The position numbers were made by a program, and so were the translations under genes. From Altererythrobacter sp. TH136 (GTDB lineage: Bacteria; Pseudomonadota; Alphaproteobacteria; Sphingomonadales; Sphingomonadaceae), in contig NZ_CP041409.1 in the NCBI RefSeq assembly GCF_007065885.1, positions 1,178,001 through 1,242,000 of the forward strand: a stretch of DNA of 64,000 nucleotides, in the 5' to 3' direction. Numbering within the stretch: the stretch's first letter is position 1; each line of letters begins with the position of its first letter. Positions 27,822-36,120 of the stretch are shown here, in pieces. The notes beneath the pieces are model-generated. The model saw only the letters and a list, made by a program, of their open reading frames with translations. It had not been told where the DNA came from and did not search any database.

Positions 27822-28007
27822 ATGCCAATCCCCGAAGCCACCTCTTGCTCCGTCATCCAAGGAATCACGTATGACGCAGGCACGCGAAGCCTGAGGCTCA
27901 CGTTCAAGGGCGGCCGGCATTACTCCTACGTGGATGTTGCGCCCGAGCTTTACGAAGAGCTGCGCGATGCGCGAGTTCATCCAGCTCTCGAACCCTCACA
28001 CGGCTGA
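27822..28007 (+). CDS. KTSC-domain protein
   Basis: A 61-aa small protein with KTSC-like strands (SVIQGITYDAGTRSLRLTF, GGRHYSYVDVAPELYEEL). KTSC domains are named for a lysyl-tRNA-synthetase-associated segment and often occur alone, with unknown function. The usual C-terminal GxFFN-type segment is not present. The ATG at 27822 is preferred over a TTG at 27753. Confidence 0.6.
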   Translation: MPIPEATSCSVIQGITYDAGTRSLRLTFKGGRHYSYVDVAPELYEELRDARVHPALEPSHG

Positions 28008-28126
28008 CGCGTAAGGGTCTTTGTGGTCACAGACGGGCTGCAGGAGTCTGCCGTCTCGTTACCTGTTTACGGTCGCAACGATCTTTGCCTAGGTGGCAAG
28101 GTCCGCGGGCGCCGCTATGGAAGCCT

Positions 28127-28558
28127 ATGATTTTCGCCAAGATCGACCACTGGATCGGTCGGACTCTTTTCGTCCCGCCAATCGTCAAGTTTTGCCAAAT
28201 CACCCGCCAGAGCCAGTTTGCCGTTTCCCGCCTCTTCTGGTTCATCGCGGCCCTGGACGGGTTCTACCGCGCGGAAACGCTCGTGGGGTCTCTCCTGTGG
28301 GGCGCATTGAGCTTGATTATGATGATCTCGGCCGCTCGTCGCGCGGACCAGCCGACGGCGAGCTTCATGTTTTTCCGGTTGCTTGCTGTCTTTTTGCTTT
28401 TAGCGGATGTCCTAAAAGGCATCCTCACCAGCGACTGGGCTGGGTTCGAGTTCTGGATTTTTGTTCTGGTGGCTGAGTATGCCGCGATAATTCGGACCAT
28501 ACCCCCAAAAGATGCCGCGGAGAGGAAGTTACGACGAGCGCACTCTCCCATCAATTGA
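28127..28558 (+). CDS. Small inner-membrane protein
   Basis: About 143 aa. Hydrophobic stretches occur at LVGSLLWGALSLIMMISAA, FMFFRLLAVFLLLADVL and FEFWIFVLVAEYAAII, indicating three to four membrane helices, with a basic C-terminal tail. No family was recognised. The ATG at 28127 was chosen because it begins the hydrophobic protein directly. Confidence 0.6.
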   Translation: MIFAKIDHWIGRTLFVPPIVKFCQITRQSQFAVSRLFWFIAALDGFYRAETLVGSLLWGALSLIMMISAARRADQPTASFMFFRLLAVFLLLADVLKGILTSDWAGFEFWIFVLVAEYAAIIRTIPPKDAAERKLRRAHSPIN

Positions 28559-28719
28559 GGCGGTTCTCCCGGCCCTAGTCTTAACCATTGGGCCGAGATT
28601 AATTGGCAAATTAAGTACCCTTCCTTCGCCCTGAGCCGCGCGCCTTGCTGTGCGCTCAAAACTGTGTTGTTCTCTACTCGGGGTCGTGCTGCCGAGTCGG
28701 CACAGGGGGAGTTAAATCA

Positions 28720-29172
28720 ATGAAGAGACTATCAAGCGCTCTATTGGCAGCGGGTCTTATGGCCATGTCTGTGCCGGCACTTGCGGAGCCTTACGTCGAT
28801 TACACGCCGCAGAAGGGCTACTGGCAGATCAACGCAATCGAGGTCGATCCCAACCATGTCGACGATTATTTGACGGGTCTCCGCACGTCTCAGGTCAGCG
28901 GCTTCGAAGTACTCAAGCGGCGCGGTATGATCGATGATTACAAGTTCATGGTACGGAACGGCTACGTGAAGGGTTCGCCGAACGTGATGATCATGACCCA
29001 CTCACCCACCTCGGCGAATCTCGACGCGGACAAGGCCAGGGACAAGGCAATCGAGAAAGAGATGTACGCGGCCTTCAGCAAGAAACAGGGGGACGCTGCT
29101 GTCGCGGGATACGAGAAATACCGCACTTTCATTGATGATGCGCAGTGGACTGCAGTGGACATGGCTAAGTAA
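28720..29172 (+). CDS. Secreted/periplasmic hypothetical protein
   Basis: A 150-aa protein with a clear Sec signal peptide (MKRLSSALLAAGLMAMSVPALA, predicted cleavage after ALA). The ATG at 28720 is preceded by AGGGGGAG about 9 nt upstream, so I did not use the longer frame. The mature part (YWQINAIEVDPNHVDDYLTGL) resembles dimeric alpha/beta-barrel-type small proteins, but this is only a resemblance. It is followed by a strong hairpin. Confidence 0.75.
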   Translation: MKRLSSALLAAGLMAMSVPALAEPYVDYTPQKGYWQINAIEVDPNHVDDYLTGLRTSQVSGFEVLKRRGMIDDYKFMVRNGYVKGSPNVMIMTHSPTSANLDADKARDKAIEKEMYAAFSKKQGDAAVAGYEKYRTFIDDAQWTAVDMAK

Positions 29173-29178
29173 TCAGCA

Positions 29179-29205
29179 CGGCGGGGCGCCATTGGTGTCC
29201 CGCCG
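29179..29205 (+). terminator. Hairpin after the secreted-protein gene
   Basis: CGGCGGG (29179-29185) pairs with CCCGCCG (29199-29205), extended inward by G-C and G-U pairs around a small loop. Only a short T-run follows (cctttagg), so it is a probable rather than textbook rho-independent terminator. Confidence 0.55.
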
Positions 29206-29280
29206 CCTTTAGGAAAGGTTTGCGCTAGCGGCGCCCCTCCCTATTCGGGCCGCGACTTAATGTGATCGCAAGGACACCCC

Positions 29281-29721
29281 ATGGATAACATCAACACCGA
29301 TACGAGCGAGATGCTTATCACGCTGACCGCCGACATTGTCGCCGCGCACGTGAGCAACAACGACGTTCGCGTGGCGGACGTACCCGCGCTCATTGCGACG
29401 GTCCACCAGGCGCTGTCAGGCCTAGGCACCCCTGTGGAAGCCCCTGAAGCTCGTCCGGAGCCCGCGGTATCGGTGCGGGCCTCCGTAAAGAGGGACCACC
29501 TCGTCTGCCTCGAGGACGGCAAGAAGATGAAGATGCTCAAGCGCCACCTGATGACCGACCACGGCATGACCCCGGCGATCTATCGGGAGCGCTGGGGGCT
29601 TGGCGCGGACTACCCGATGGTCGCGCCCGAGTATGCCGAGAGGCGGCGGGATCTCGCCGTGCAGATCGGCCTCGGCCGCAAGCCCGGCCAAAAGCGCGGC
29701 CGCCAGAAGAAGGCATCCTAA
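29281..29721 (+). CDS. MucR/Ros family transcriptional regulator
   Basis: A 146-aa protein with the Ros/MucR signature in its C-terminal half: LVCLEDGKKMKMLKRHLM, then TPAIYRERWGLGADYPMVAPEYAERR and the IGLGRKPG tail. The zinc-finger segment has a single visible cysteine (C-L-E-D-G) plus the histidines of RHLMTDH, so it belongs to the variant group without a full CxxC pair. MucR proteins repress many genes in alphaproteobacteria, often through AT-rich sites, and are common on plasmids and islands. Confidence 0.9.
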   Translation: MDNINTDTSEMLITLTADIVAAHVSNNDVRVADVPALIATVHQALSGLGTPVEAPEARPEPAVSVRASVKRDHLVCLEDGKKMKMLKRHLMTDHGMTPAIYRERWGLGADYPMVAPEYAERRRDLAVQIGLGRKPGQKRGRQKKAS

Positions 29722-29788
29722 TCGTCATCTGAAGGCGGGGCCCGCAAGCCGGTCGTGATCGTTGGTGTTCCAACGAAGGAGCACGGCT

Positions 29789-30562
29789 TTGCACCAGATC
29801 CAACGCGGCTCCGGCCCCAAGCTCCTGCTGATCCACGGCCTGGGCGGAAGCTGGCGGTCGTGGAGCACCGTCATCGATGCCCTGAGCGCGGAACGGACGG
29901 TCATCGCGGTCGATCTGCCCGGGCACGGCGCCACGCCAGCGGAAGCCGACAGCGGGACGTTCCATGGTCTGGTGGGGAGCGTTGAGCGCTACATCGCCGA
30001 CAAGGACTTGGCGGGGGTCGACGTCGCGGGCAGCTCGATGGGCGCCCGGATTGTGCTCGAGCTGGCCCGGCGAGGCAAAGTCGGAAACGTTGTTGCGCTC
30101 GATCCGGGGGGCTTCTGGCGCGGGTGGGAGCGGACCTTCTTCAAGACCACCATAGGAGCTTCGGGGCGCCTGGTCCGGGCGATCCGCCCCGCCCTGCCCG
30201 TGCTGAGCCGAAACGCCGCCTCGCGCAGTGCTCTGCTCGCACAGCTGTCCGCGCGCCCCTGGAAGCTCGATCCGAAGCTCGTTGAGACCGAACTGGCGAG
30301 CCTCAGCGCCACCTCGACGTTCGACGCACTCGTCCGAGACCTTGGCGACGGTCCGGAGCAGACTGGCCCCGCGGCCGACCCCAGCCGCCGTCTCGTGATC
30401 GGATGGGGCCGGCGCGACCGGCTGTGCCTTCCGAGGCAGGCGGCGCGGGCCAAACTGGCTTTCCCCTCCGCGGAGCTGCACTGGTTCGAAGCCAGCGGCC
30501 ACTTCCCGATGTGGGATATGCCGGAGGAAACCATCGCAGTGATCCGTGCCGCGGTTCAATGA
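29789..30562 (+). CDS. Alpha/beta hydrolase
   Basis: About 257 aa. It has the oxyanion-hole HGLGGSWRSW, a DLPGHGAT segment, the nucleophile elbow GSSMG (serine near residue 87) and a late ASGHFPMWDMP segment that supplies the catalytic histidine. I chose the TTG at 29789, which has AAGGAG about 7 nt upstream; the frame extends to 29762. Substrate is not predictable. It precedes an aldo/keto reductase on the same strand by 64 nt. Confidence 0.85.
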   Translation: MHQIQRGSGPKLLLIHGLGGSWRSWSTVIDALSAERTVIAVDLPGHGATPAEADSGTFHGLVGSVERYIADKDLAGVDVAGSSMGARIVLELARRGKVGNVVALDPGGFWRGWERTFFKTTIGASGRLVRAIRPALPVLSRNAASRSALLAQLSARPWKLDPKLVETELASLSATSTFDALVRDLGDGPEQTGPAADPSRRLVIGWGRRDRLCLPRQAARAKLAFPSAELHWFEASGHFPMWDMPEETIAVIRAAVQ

Positions 30563-30626
30563 TCAAGGAAGGGCTAGCGCTATAGCGGCTCCGACACGAA
30601 CCGCTCCCCCAATCGAGGAAGATTTT

Positions 30627-31565
30627 ATGAAGTACCGGAAGCTTGGCAGCAGTGATCTTGAAGTCTCCGAAATCTCCCTAGGCTCCTGGCTCACCTACGG
30701 GGTCGGCGTCGAGGCGGTGCAGACCCGAGCGTGCCTCGACCGTGCGTTCGATCTGGGGATCAACTTCATCGACACTGCGAACGTCTACGGTCGCGGCAAG
30801 GCGGAGACCGTACTTGGCGAGATGCTCGAAGGACGCCCGCGGGATTCCTATGTCCTGGCGACCAAGCTCTTTGCGCCAATGAGCGACACCGACAAAGGCT
30901 TGTCGCGTGCACAGATCCTGAAACAGATCGACGCCTCGCTTCAGCGATTGCGCACGGACTACGTCGACCTCTACCAATGCCATCGCTTCGACATAGAAAC
31001 GCCGCTTGAGGAGACGATGGAGGCGCTGACCGAGATCACCCGGCAGGGTAAGGTGCGCTACATCGGGTTCAGCGAGTGGTCGCCCAAGAACATTGAGGAT
31101 GCGTTGGCGATCCCGGGCGTCGAGCGGTTCGTATCGAGCCAGCCTCAGTACTCGCTCCTCTTCCGGCGTCCGGAAGCCAAGGTCGTCCCGCTGTGCGCGG
31201 CGAACGGCATTTCGCAGATAGTCTGGTCCCCGCTCGCTCAGGGCGTGCTTTCGGGCAAGTACACGCCTGGTCAGCCTCTGCCGGCCGGCACTAGAGCCAC
31301 CAGCGACGAAATGGGCACGATGATGCAGAGCTGGCTCCGCCCCGAGGTTCTGGAAGTGGTGCAGAAGCTCAAGCCCATCGCGCACGAAGCCGGCTGCACG
31401 CTCTCGCAGTTCGCGCTGGCCTGGGTTCTGCGCGAGCCCAACGTGGCCTCCGCGATCGTTGGCGCAAGCCGTCCTGAGCAACTCGATGAGAATGCCGCGG
31501 CATCGGGCTTGTCGATCGATCCGGCGCTATTCGGTCGCGCCGAGGAAATCGTCGCCGGGCTGTAA
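30627..31565 (+). CDS. Aldo/keto reductase
   Basis: A 312-aa NADPH-dependent (beta/alpha)8 reductase. Motifs include the start MKYRKLGSSDLEVSEISLG, the catalytic aspartate/tyrosine region FIDTANVYGRGKAE, the lysine in YVLATKLF, and the histidine in DLYQCHRFD. The C-terminal cofactor segment is ASAIVGASRPEQL. The sequence resembles the Kv-beta/YghZ-like subgroup. GAGGAAG lies upstream of the ATG at 30627, which fixes the start. Probably co-transcribed with the hydrolase. Confidence 0.93.
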   Translation: MKYRKLGSSDLEVSEISLGSWLTYGVGVEAVQTRACLDRAFDLGINFIDTANVYGRGKAETVLGEMLEGRPRDSYVLATKLFAPMSDTDKGLSRAQILKQIDASLQRLRTDYVDLYQCHRFDIETPLEETMEALTEITRQGKVRYIGFSEWSPKNIEDALAIPGVERFVSSQPQYSLLFRRPEAKVVPLCAANGISQIVWSPLAQGVLSGKYTPGQPLPAGTRATSDEMGTMMQSWLRPEVLEVVQKLKPIAHEAGCTLSQFALAWVLREPNVASAIVGASRPEQLDENAAASGLSIDPALFGRAEEIVAGL

Positions 31566-31639
31566 TGGCGCTTGCCGGACACACTTTGGATTGGCCTGCA
31601 GCTCCCCCGCGCAGTTAAAAAAATAGGCGGGAAGAAAGC

Positions 31640-31670
31640 ACCCCCACACAGCGCCAGGCCGTGTGGGGGT
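31640..31670. terminator. Perfect 10-bp hairpin between convergent genes
   Basis: acccccacac (31640-31649) and gtgtgggggt (31661-31670) form a perfect 10-bp stem with an 11-nt loop between the aldo/keto reductase and the convergent small gene. It probably terminates transcription from both sides, though T-runs are weak. Confidence 0.65.
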
Positions 31671-31676
31671 GTAGTG

Positions 31677-31991
31677 TTAGGCGTCGACCGGCGGCTCCGG
31701 CGGCGCGTAGTATCTGCCGTCCCCGCTTCGGCCCCAGTTGGGCCACTCGGGTTCGCACTTCAGTCCGGCCTTCAGCGTGATGCCCGCGTGTTGCCGGTTG
31801 AAGCCCAGCGCGGCCAGCACGCCGACAATGCGGCATCCGGTGTCGATGCCCTCGCCGATGCACGCGTTGATCAGCATGTGCACCCGGTCGTGCTTGTTGA
31901 CCCCGGCACTCGCCAGGTGCCGCTCAAGGTCCCGCAGGCGGAGGAACAGTGCGTCTGTGCCCGACTGAGCCGGTCCGGTGCTGGGCGTCAT
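31677..31991 (-). CDS. Hypothetical protein coupled to integrase
   Basis: A 104-aa protein, not recognised. Its predicted helical N-terminal half (LFLRLRDLERHLASAGVNKHDRVHMLINACI) is followed by a Trp/Pro-rich tail. Its ATG overlaps the stop of the upstream integrase gene by 4 nt, so the two are co-translated. Small genes in this position may encode excisionase or regulatory functions, but there is no direct sign of DNA binding. Confidence 0.6.
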   Translation of the reverse strand: MTPSTGPAQSGTDALFLRLRDLERHLASAGVNKHDRVHMLINACIGEGIDTGCRIVGVLAALGFNRQHAGITLKAGLKCEPEWPNWGRSGDGRYYAPPEPPVDA

Positions 31992-33136
31992 CTTGCGCCT
32001 CCCAACATGAGGTTGTCGGCGCCCGCCTCCACCGCCGCGGCGAGCGAGCTGTCACTCACATAGGCGTAACGAGCGGTGCTCTCGGACCTCAGGTGGCCCG
32101 CCACCTTGCCCGCGACGTGAAGCGAGACCCCGTTGTTGATCATCGCGCCGATCGCGGCGTGCCGCAGGTCGTGGATGTGCAGGTCCGGCAGGCGAGCCTC
32201 GATGCAAGCGGTCCTCCAGGCGCGCTTGATGTTATCGAAAGGTTTACCCGTCGCCGGATTCGCCAGCAGCCAATCACTGGTGCGCGGCAGGGCCTTGATC
32301 GTGGCCATGACCGCCTTACTCAGCGGCACCCGGCGGGGGTGCCCGTTCTTGGTGTGCGGGATGAGCCATTCTTCACGGTCGAAGTCGATGTGCTCCCACT
32401 TCGCATTAAGCGCTTCGCCGCGACGCGCGGCCGTCCCGAGGAGGATCTGAACGATCGGCTTTAGCAGGGGATTGGCTGAACGGCCGGAGGCACCCAGCAG
32501 CCGGTTGACCTCGGCGGGTGTAAGCAAGCAGGTCCTTTTGTTGTCGTAGCGCGGCCTCGCCACCGCGGAGACCGGGTTGCGATCAGAGCCCGGTAGCCCC
32601 CAGCCCTGTGCGAGCTTGTAGCTGCGGTGCATCACCAGGCGCAGGCGATCCACTGAGGCGGGCGCCAGCCGCTGGCGAAGCTCGGCGAGGTAGTTTTCGA
32701 TCGCTTGTGTGGTCACCTGATCGATGCGCAGCTTCCCGAACTTCGGAATCAGATAGCGACGGTGGGCCAACTCGACGCAGGCATGCGAACGCAGATGCCC
32801 CTCCGCGTGCTCGACGTGCATGCCGGCGAGTTCCTTGAACGATGCGACAGCCTTCCGGTTCGCCTTTTCCTCGGCGGGGTTGCCGCCCAGGACGATCTTG
32901 GATCGCAGCTCCTTCGCCGCGCGCTTCGCCTGGTCGAAGGTAATGTCCGAATGGCCGCCCAGTTTGATCTGCGCGGCATTCCCGTGGGGGGTCGTGTAGT
33001 AGAGCCAGTACGTCTTCGATGTGGCCCTGATCTCGATCCCGAATCCGGTTTGTTCAGTGCACCGGTACACTTCCTTACGCTTATGTGGTGGGCAGGTAAC
33101 TTCCCGGCAGAATGCCGAGGTCAGTTTAAGCTTGGC
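31988..33136 (-). CDS. Tyrosine recombinase (second integrase)
   Basis: A 382-aa integrase of the P4-like type with an N-terminal DUF4102-like arm-binding region (LGGHSDITFDQAKRAAKELR). The catalytic core carries the first Arg in GTAARRGEALNAKW, the HDLRHAAIG box, and the Tyr in ESTARYAYVSDS. The ATG at 33136 has AAAGGAA upstream. It lies inside element B, about 12 kb from the nearest att copy, so its own attachment site is not obvious. It may mark a third, older element nested in the island. Confidence 0.92.
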   Translation of the reverse strand, partial: AKLKLTSAFCREVTCPPHKRKEVYRCTEQTGFGIEIRATSKTYWLYYTTPHGNAAQIKLGGHSDITFDQAKRAAKELRSKIVLGGNPAEEKANRKAVASFKELAGMHVEHAEGHLRSHACVELAHRRYLIPKFGKLRIDQVTTQAIENYLAELRQRLAPASVDRLRLVMHRSYKLAQGWGLPGSDRNPVSAVARPRYDNKRTCLLTPAEVNRLLGASGRSANPLLKPIVQILLGTAARRGEALNAKWEHIDFDREEWLIPHTKNGHPRRVPLSKAVMATIKALPRTSDWLLANPATGKPFDNIKRAWRTACIEARLPDLHIHDLRHAAIGAMINNGVSLHVAGKVAGHLRSESTARYAYVSDSSLAAAVEAGADNLMLGGAR

Positions 33137-33364
33137 CATGGGCCGTTCCTTTCTGTGAAATGCGATGATTGCCGAACCCAAGAGCGCCGCGTCGCCGCGG
33201 GCGGGGTCCGGGTACGGGTGGAGTGGCCGAGCGGCCCCAGGCTTAGTGAAAAGGCGAACTGCGAAGGGTCGGGCGGCAGCCGCTCCCGCAAGCTACAGCG
33301 AGCGAACCGCGAGAACCTGGGGGCAGGTGGAATCCTGGAATTCTGAAACCTGCGGCCCGAGCCG

Positions 33365-34840
33365 CTAGTCGGGAGCTGTCCAATCTAGCAGCCTAAACAC
33401 CATCGCGCCCCGGTCCCGTACCGAATAGTCCCAGTGGTGCTTTTCGAGATCGTCGCCGGTGTAGCGTTCCAACACCTGCATCACCGAACGCCGGCTGACG
33501 CGGGTACGCTCGGCGACCTCCCTGACGAGCTTCATCTTCTGCACGAAACCCGCCTCGATACACTCCTTGATGACAGCAATAAGCTTGTCGTCTGCAAGGC
33601 GGGTGTCCGTCTCTGCAAACTTGTCGAGATCTTCGGCATCGATCGATCGGACGGAGGCCAGCCGCTCGGAGTAGGATAGTTCGGGGTCCGGAGCGTAGGC
33701 GTACGCCTCGTCAGCGTTCGGCCCGCGGCGTTTGAGAAATTGGAATTGCACAACTTTCTCGCCGCGCGGGGAAAGATTCGGCGACGGCACCAAAAGGCAA
33801 GCCGCGTCGAAGTCTTCGACGATGTCGGTTGTACCGCCGTACACAAGCTGCCCGTTGGGATTGGCGTTCTTTCTCGTGTGTGCCAGCGCAATCAGTGTGC
33901 CGCCCTTCAGTACGAACTGCCTGACGAGATCCCCGAAGGCAGCGGCAGCCTTCTTATCCATAAGATCGGCGAACTTCTTAAGCGTATCCACGGCGACAAC
34001 CACGCCTCGGCACAGGTCGTCCCTGACCATCTTGGCGAGCGATTCATTGAGTTTCGCCGGTGAGAAACCTTCGTAGCCCGGTACCAAGGTGTGAACGCCC
34101 AGATCGTCGAGCAACACCAGCTTCTCGGCCATGCCTTTGCTGCTGTCGTCGGCGTTCACATAGTAAGTCGTCGAAGGATGAATGCGGCCAGCTTCGACTG
34201 CTTCAGAGAGAAGATGGAGCAGGATAAGCGTCTTGCCGACATTTGGCGCCGCGTAAATGGCCGTGGCCTGTCCGGCGAGAATTGCGCCACCCAAGATCGC
34301 GTGACTCGGTTGGGCACTGCCTTCAAGCGTTGAGCCCTGTCCGAGCAAGCTGAACTTCGAGAGAGGTCCTTTGGCGGCGGGCGTCGCCGTGGGTGCGCTC
34401 GGAGGTTCTGGCGTTGCCCTATAAGCATCAAGCGTGTCGAGCACCGATAGATCGGCAATACTTAGTACGTGGTCCGACGGCGCTAGATAGCGGCCCGCGG
34501 GAAGCGGGATAACGCCTCCGGGACCGACGACTTTGACCCGATCGCCCACGCAACTGCGTAGATCGTCGATCAGGACTGAGGGCGACAATTTGAACACGGC
34601 TGTCTTGCTGTCGATCCCAGTGTCGCTCCAAAGGGCTGGGGGGATGCCGATGGCCCGGAGCGCCTGGGCTTGTTGGGCGATCGCTTGAGCGCCCTTGGCG
34701 ACTATCGCCACGTAACCGGGAGGCACGATGGCTTGCACCACAGGTGACAGAGAAGGAGTGGGTGAATGCTGCACCTGGAAGCCGAACTCAGTCCAGAACT
34801 GCATGGCGTCGGACACGCTGGTATTGATAGATTGAGACAT
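33365..34840 (-). CDS. RecA-fold AAA ATPase (RepA/AAA_25-like)
   Basis: A 491-aa protein. A central RecA-type ATPase has Walker A YAAPNVGKTLILLHLL (about residue 212) and Walker B GVVVAVDTLKKFADLM, followed by IALAHTRKNANP. An N-terminal region of about 180 aa and a C-terminal winged-helix-like segment (LVREVAERTRVSRRSVMQVLERY) flank it. Hexameric RepA-like helicases of plasmids and satellite phages share this layout. It is the first large gene downstream of a palindrome-rich leader, consistent with a replication or maintenance role for the integrase module. That role is inference. Confidence 0.75.
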   Translation of the reverse strand: MSQSINTSVSDAMQFWTEFGFQVQHSPTPSLSPVVQAIVPPGYVAIVAKGAQAIAQQAQALRAIGIPPALWSDTGIDSKTAVFKLSPSVLIDDLRSCVGDRVKVVGPGGVIPLPAGRYLAPSDHVLSIADLSVLDTLDAYRATPEPPSAPTATPAAKGPLSKFSLLGQGSTLEGSAQPSHAILGGAILAGQATAIYAAPNVGKTLILLHLLSEAVEAGRIHPSTTYYVNADDSSKGMAEKLVLLDDLGVHTLVPGYEGFSPAKLNESLAKMVRDDLCRGVVVAVDTLKKFADLMDKKAAAAFGDLVRQFVLKGGTLIALAHTRKNANPNGQLVYGGTTDIVEDFDAACLLVPSPNLSPRGEKVVQFQFLKRRGPNADEAYAYAPDPELSYSERLASVRSIDAEDLDKFAETDTRLADDKLIAVIKECIEAGFVQKMKLVREVAERTRVSRRSVMQVLERYTGDDLEKHHWDYSVRDRGAMVFRLLDWTAPD

Positions 34841-35195
34841 GATGAACTCACTGCTGCGGCCCCAGTAGGGCTGATCTGAAAGGCGCTGGCGTGCGCATAG
34901 GCAGTGGTTGGTGCCGGCCCCAATGGGCCGGACACCTTAGGAGAAGTCGAAAGCTCGGCTGCGGGTCAATGGATCCATTGATCGAGCACTGTGTACCGGC
35001 CCGATCTGTTTATACTTGACTAATGATTGTATGCATTGGTCCAATGGCGATGGTTCTTCCTATTTGTGTGTATAAAATAGTGCAGCCGTGATCACTGATA
35101 ACTAGAGCTGCTAGAAGGGACGGGGTGCGTGCCCAATCGGAAGCCTGATATTCATAGAGAGGGGTTGCTACGCCCTCTCCACAGTTTCAGACTTT
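34841..35195. promoter_or_regulatory. Leader with three CCATTG-type palindromes
   Basis: This 355-nt gene-free region is unusually AT-rich in its middle. It holds a 16-bp perfect palindrome TCAATGGATCCATTGA (34966-34981), a palindrome CATTGG-T-CCAATG (35034-35046), and CCGGCCC-CAAT-GGGCCGG (34914-34931). All three centre on CAAT/CCATTG words. The first two could be operators or iteron-like sites controlling the ATPase gene. No regulator is assigned. Confidence 0.55.
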
Positions 35196-35588
35196 TCAGG
35201 ATTCCAGAGTGCCGGAATTCCGACGGCACAGCTCGGCCAGCCCCGCCGGGTCCGGACCAAAGTCTGGCACCAACACAAAGTAGGCAAATTCCGTCCCCGT
35301 GGTGTGGAGCACTTCGAAATAGCCTGGGTGGTGCTCAAGCCAATCCCACCAAGGCGTGAACTCGCCATCAGCATCACCCAGCGGGCCGGTCATCGGGTCG
35401 AAGCCCAGGAGTTGCTCAAGATCTTCTTTGCCGTCGACGGGTTCGAGAACCGCAATGCAGGTCAGCCCCCACAAGCCGGACATGCGGGCGTGGGAAACGA
35501 TGCGGTTGACGAGATCGCGAAGGTTGGCGTCGAGTGGTGTGGCCAGCGCCGCTTCAAGCGTGGCATCGTCGTAGATCACATAGGTCAT
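35196..35588 (-). CDS. Small acidic hypothetical protein (paralogue 1)
   Basis: A 130-aa acidic protein not assigned to a family. The segment LLGFDPMTGPLGDADGEFTPWWDWLEHHPGYFEVL aligns by eye with VLGFDLAATPPEYVDPHDGWYEM in the next gene upstream, followed in both by a FAYFVLVPD/FGWVILIKD strand. The two are probably diverged duplicates. Function is unknown. Confidence 0.65.
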   Translation of the reverse strand: MTYVIYDDATLEAALATPLDANLRDLVNRIVSHARMSGLWGLTCIAVLEPVDGKEDLEQLLGFDPMTGPLGDADGEFTPWWDWLEHHPGYFEVLHTTGTEFAYFVLVPDFGPDPAGLAELCRRNSGTLES

Positions 35589-35611
35589 TGGATATCCTTT
35601 CAGGCAGGCAC

Positions 35612-35642
35612 AAAAATGCGCTCGAGGCGGGTGCCTGAGCGC
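35612..35642 (-). terminator. Rho-independent terminator of the 35673-36038 gene
   Basis: On the minus strand GCGCTCAGGC pairs with its complement (one bulged base) around a 4-nt loop and is followed by ATTTTTG. It lies 30 nt past the stop of the upstream small gene. Confidence 0.8.
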
Positions 35643-35672
35643 TGCTGATTGTCGGGTTAGGTGCCGCTCGAT

Positions 35673-36038
35673 TCAGGCCGGCTGGACGTGATCCCGGCAG
35701 ATGCTGAGCAACGCGGCGTCCACGGCAGGATCGTCCTTGATCAGGATGACCCACCCGAACCCGGCGTCGGAAATTACTACCGCCATCTCGTACCAGCCGT
35801 CGTGTGGATCGACGTATTCCGGTGGCGTGGCGGCGAGATCGAATCCGAGCACCCGATTGACGTCGCAAAGCTCATCGCCAGGGCAGACGATAAGGAAGTG
35901 GGCAAGCTCTTCCGGGCTGTAGCCTTCGTATTCAGTGAGTCGTGCAACGTGGTCGAGCAGAATGCCGCTCGCTACGTAGTCGGGCGGTTGTTCAAGGAGT
36001 GCGGCCAGCTGGGCCGCAGTTCGTATTGCGATGGACAT
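35673..36038 (-). CDS. Small acidic hypothetical protein (paralogue 2)
   Basis: A 121-aa acidic protein from the ATG at 36038 (MSIAIRTAAQLAALL); an ATG seven codons upstream is also possible. It shares a central LGFD...GWYEM...FGWVILIKDD region with the neighbouring 130-aa protein. Each of the two genes has its own terminator or spacing. I do not recognise the family. It sits in the plasmid-like part of element B. Confidence 0.65.
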   Translation of the reverse strand: MSIAIRTAAQLAALLEQPPDYVASGILLDHVARLTEYEGYSPEELAHFLIVCPGDELCDVNRVLGFDLAATPPEYVDPHDGWYEMAVVISDAGFGWVILIKDDPAVDAALLSICRDHVQPA

Positions 36039-36061
36039 AGGGGTCCCTTTCGTAGGCAAAG

Positions 36062-36093
36062 AAAAAGGGCCCGCGGAGTTGCTCCACGGGCCC
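36062..36093 (-). terminator. Rho-independent terminator of the 36121-36783 gene
   Basis: Read on the minus strand, GGGCCCGTGGAG and CTCCGCGGGCCC form a 12-bp stem with one mismatch and a 3-nt loop, followed by TTTTTC. It begins 28 nt after the stop of the membrane-anchored protein gene. Confidence 0.88.
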
Positions 36094-36120
36094 TCGGGGG
36101 AATGCTGTTGGATTGTTAGT

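Noticed and set aside
27990-28015. Possible frameshift at the end of the KTSC gene
   Set aside because: Neither alternative frame restores the usual KTSC C-terminal motif, so no break can be shown.
33205-33300. A gtggagtggccgagcggcc segment resembling the 5' part of a tRNA-Ser/Leu
   Set aside because: No matching acceptor 3' strand, T-arm consensus or anticodon arm can be built downstream, so it is not called a tRNA or att remnant.
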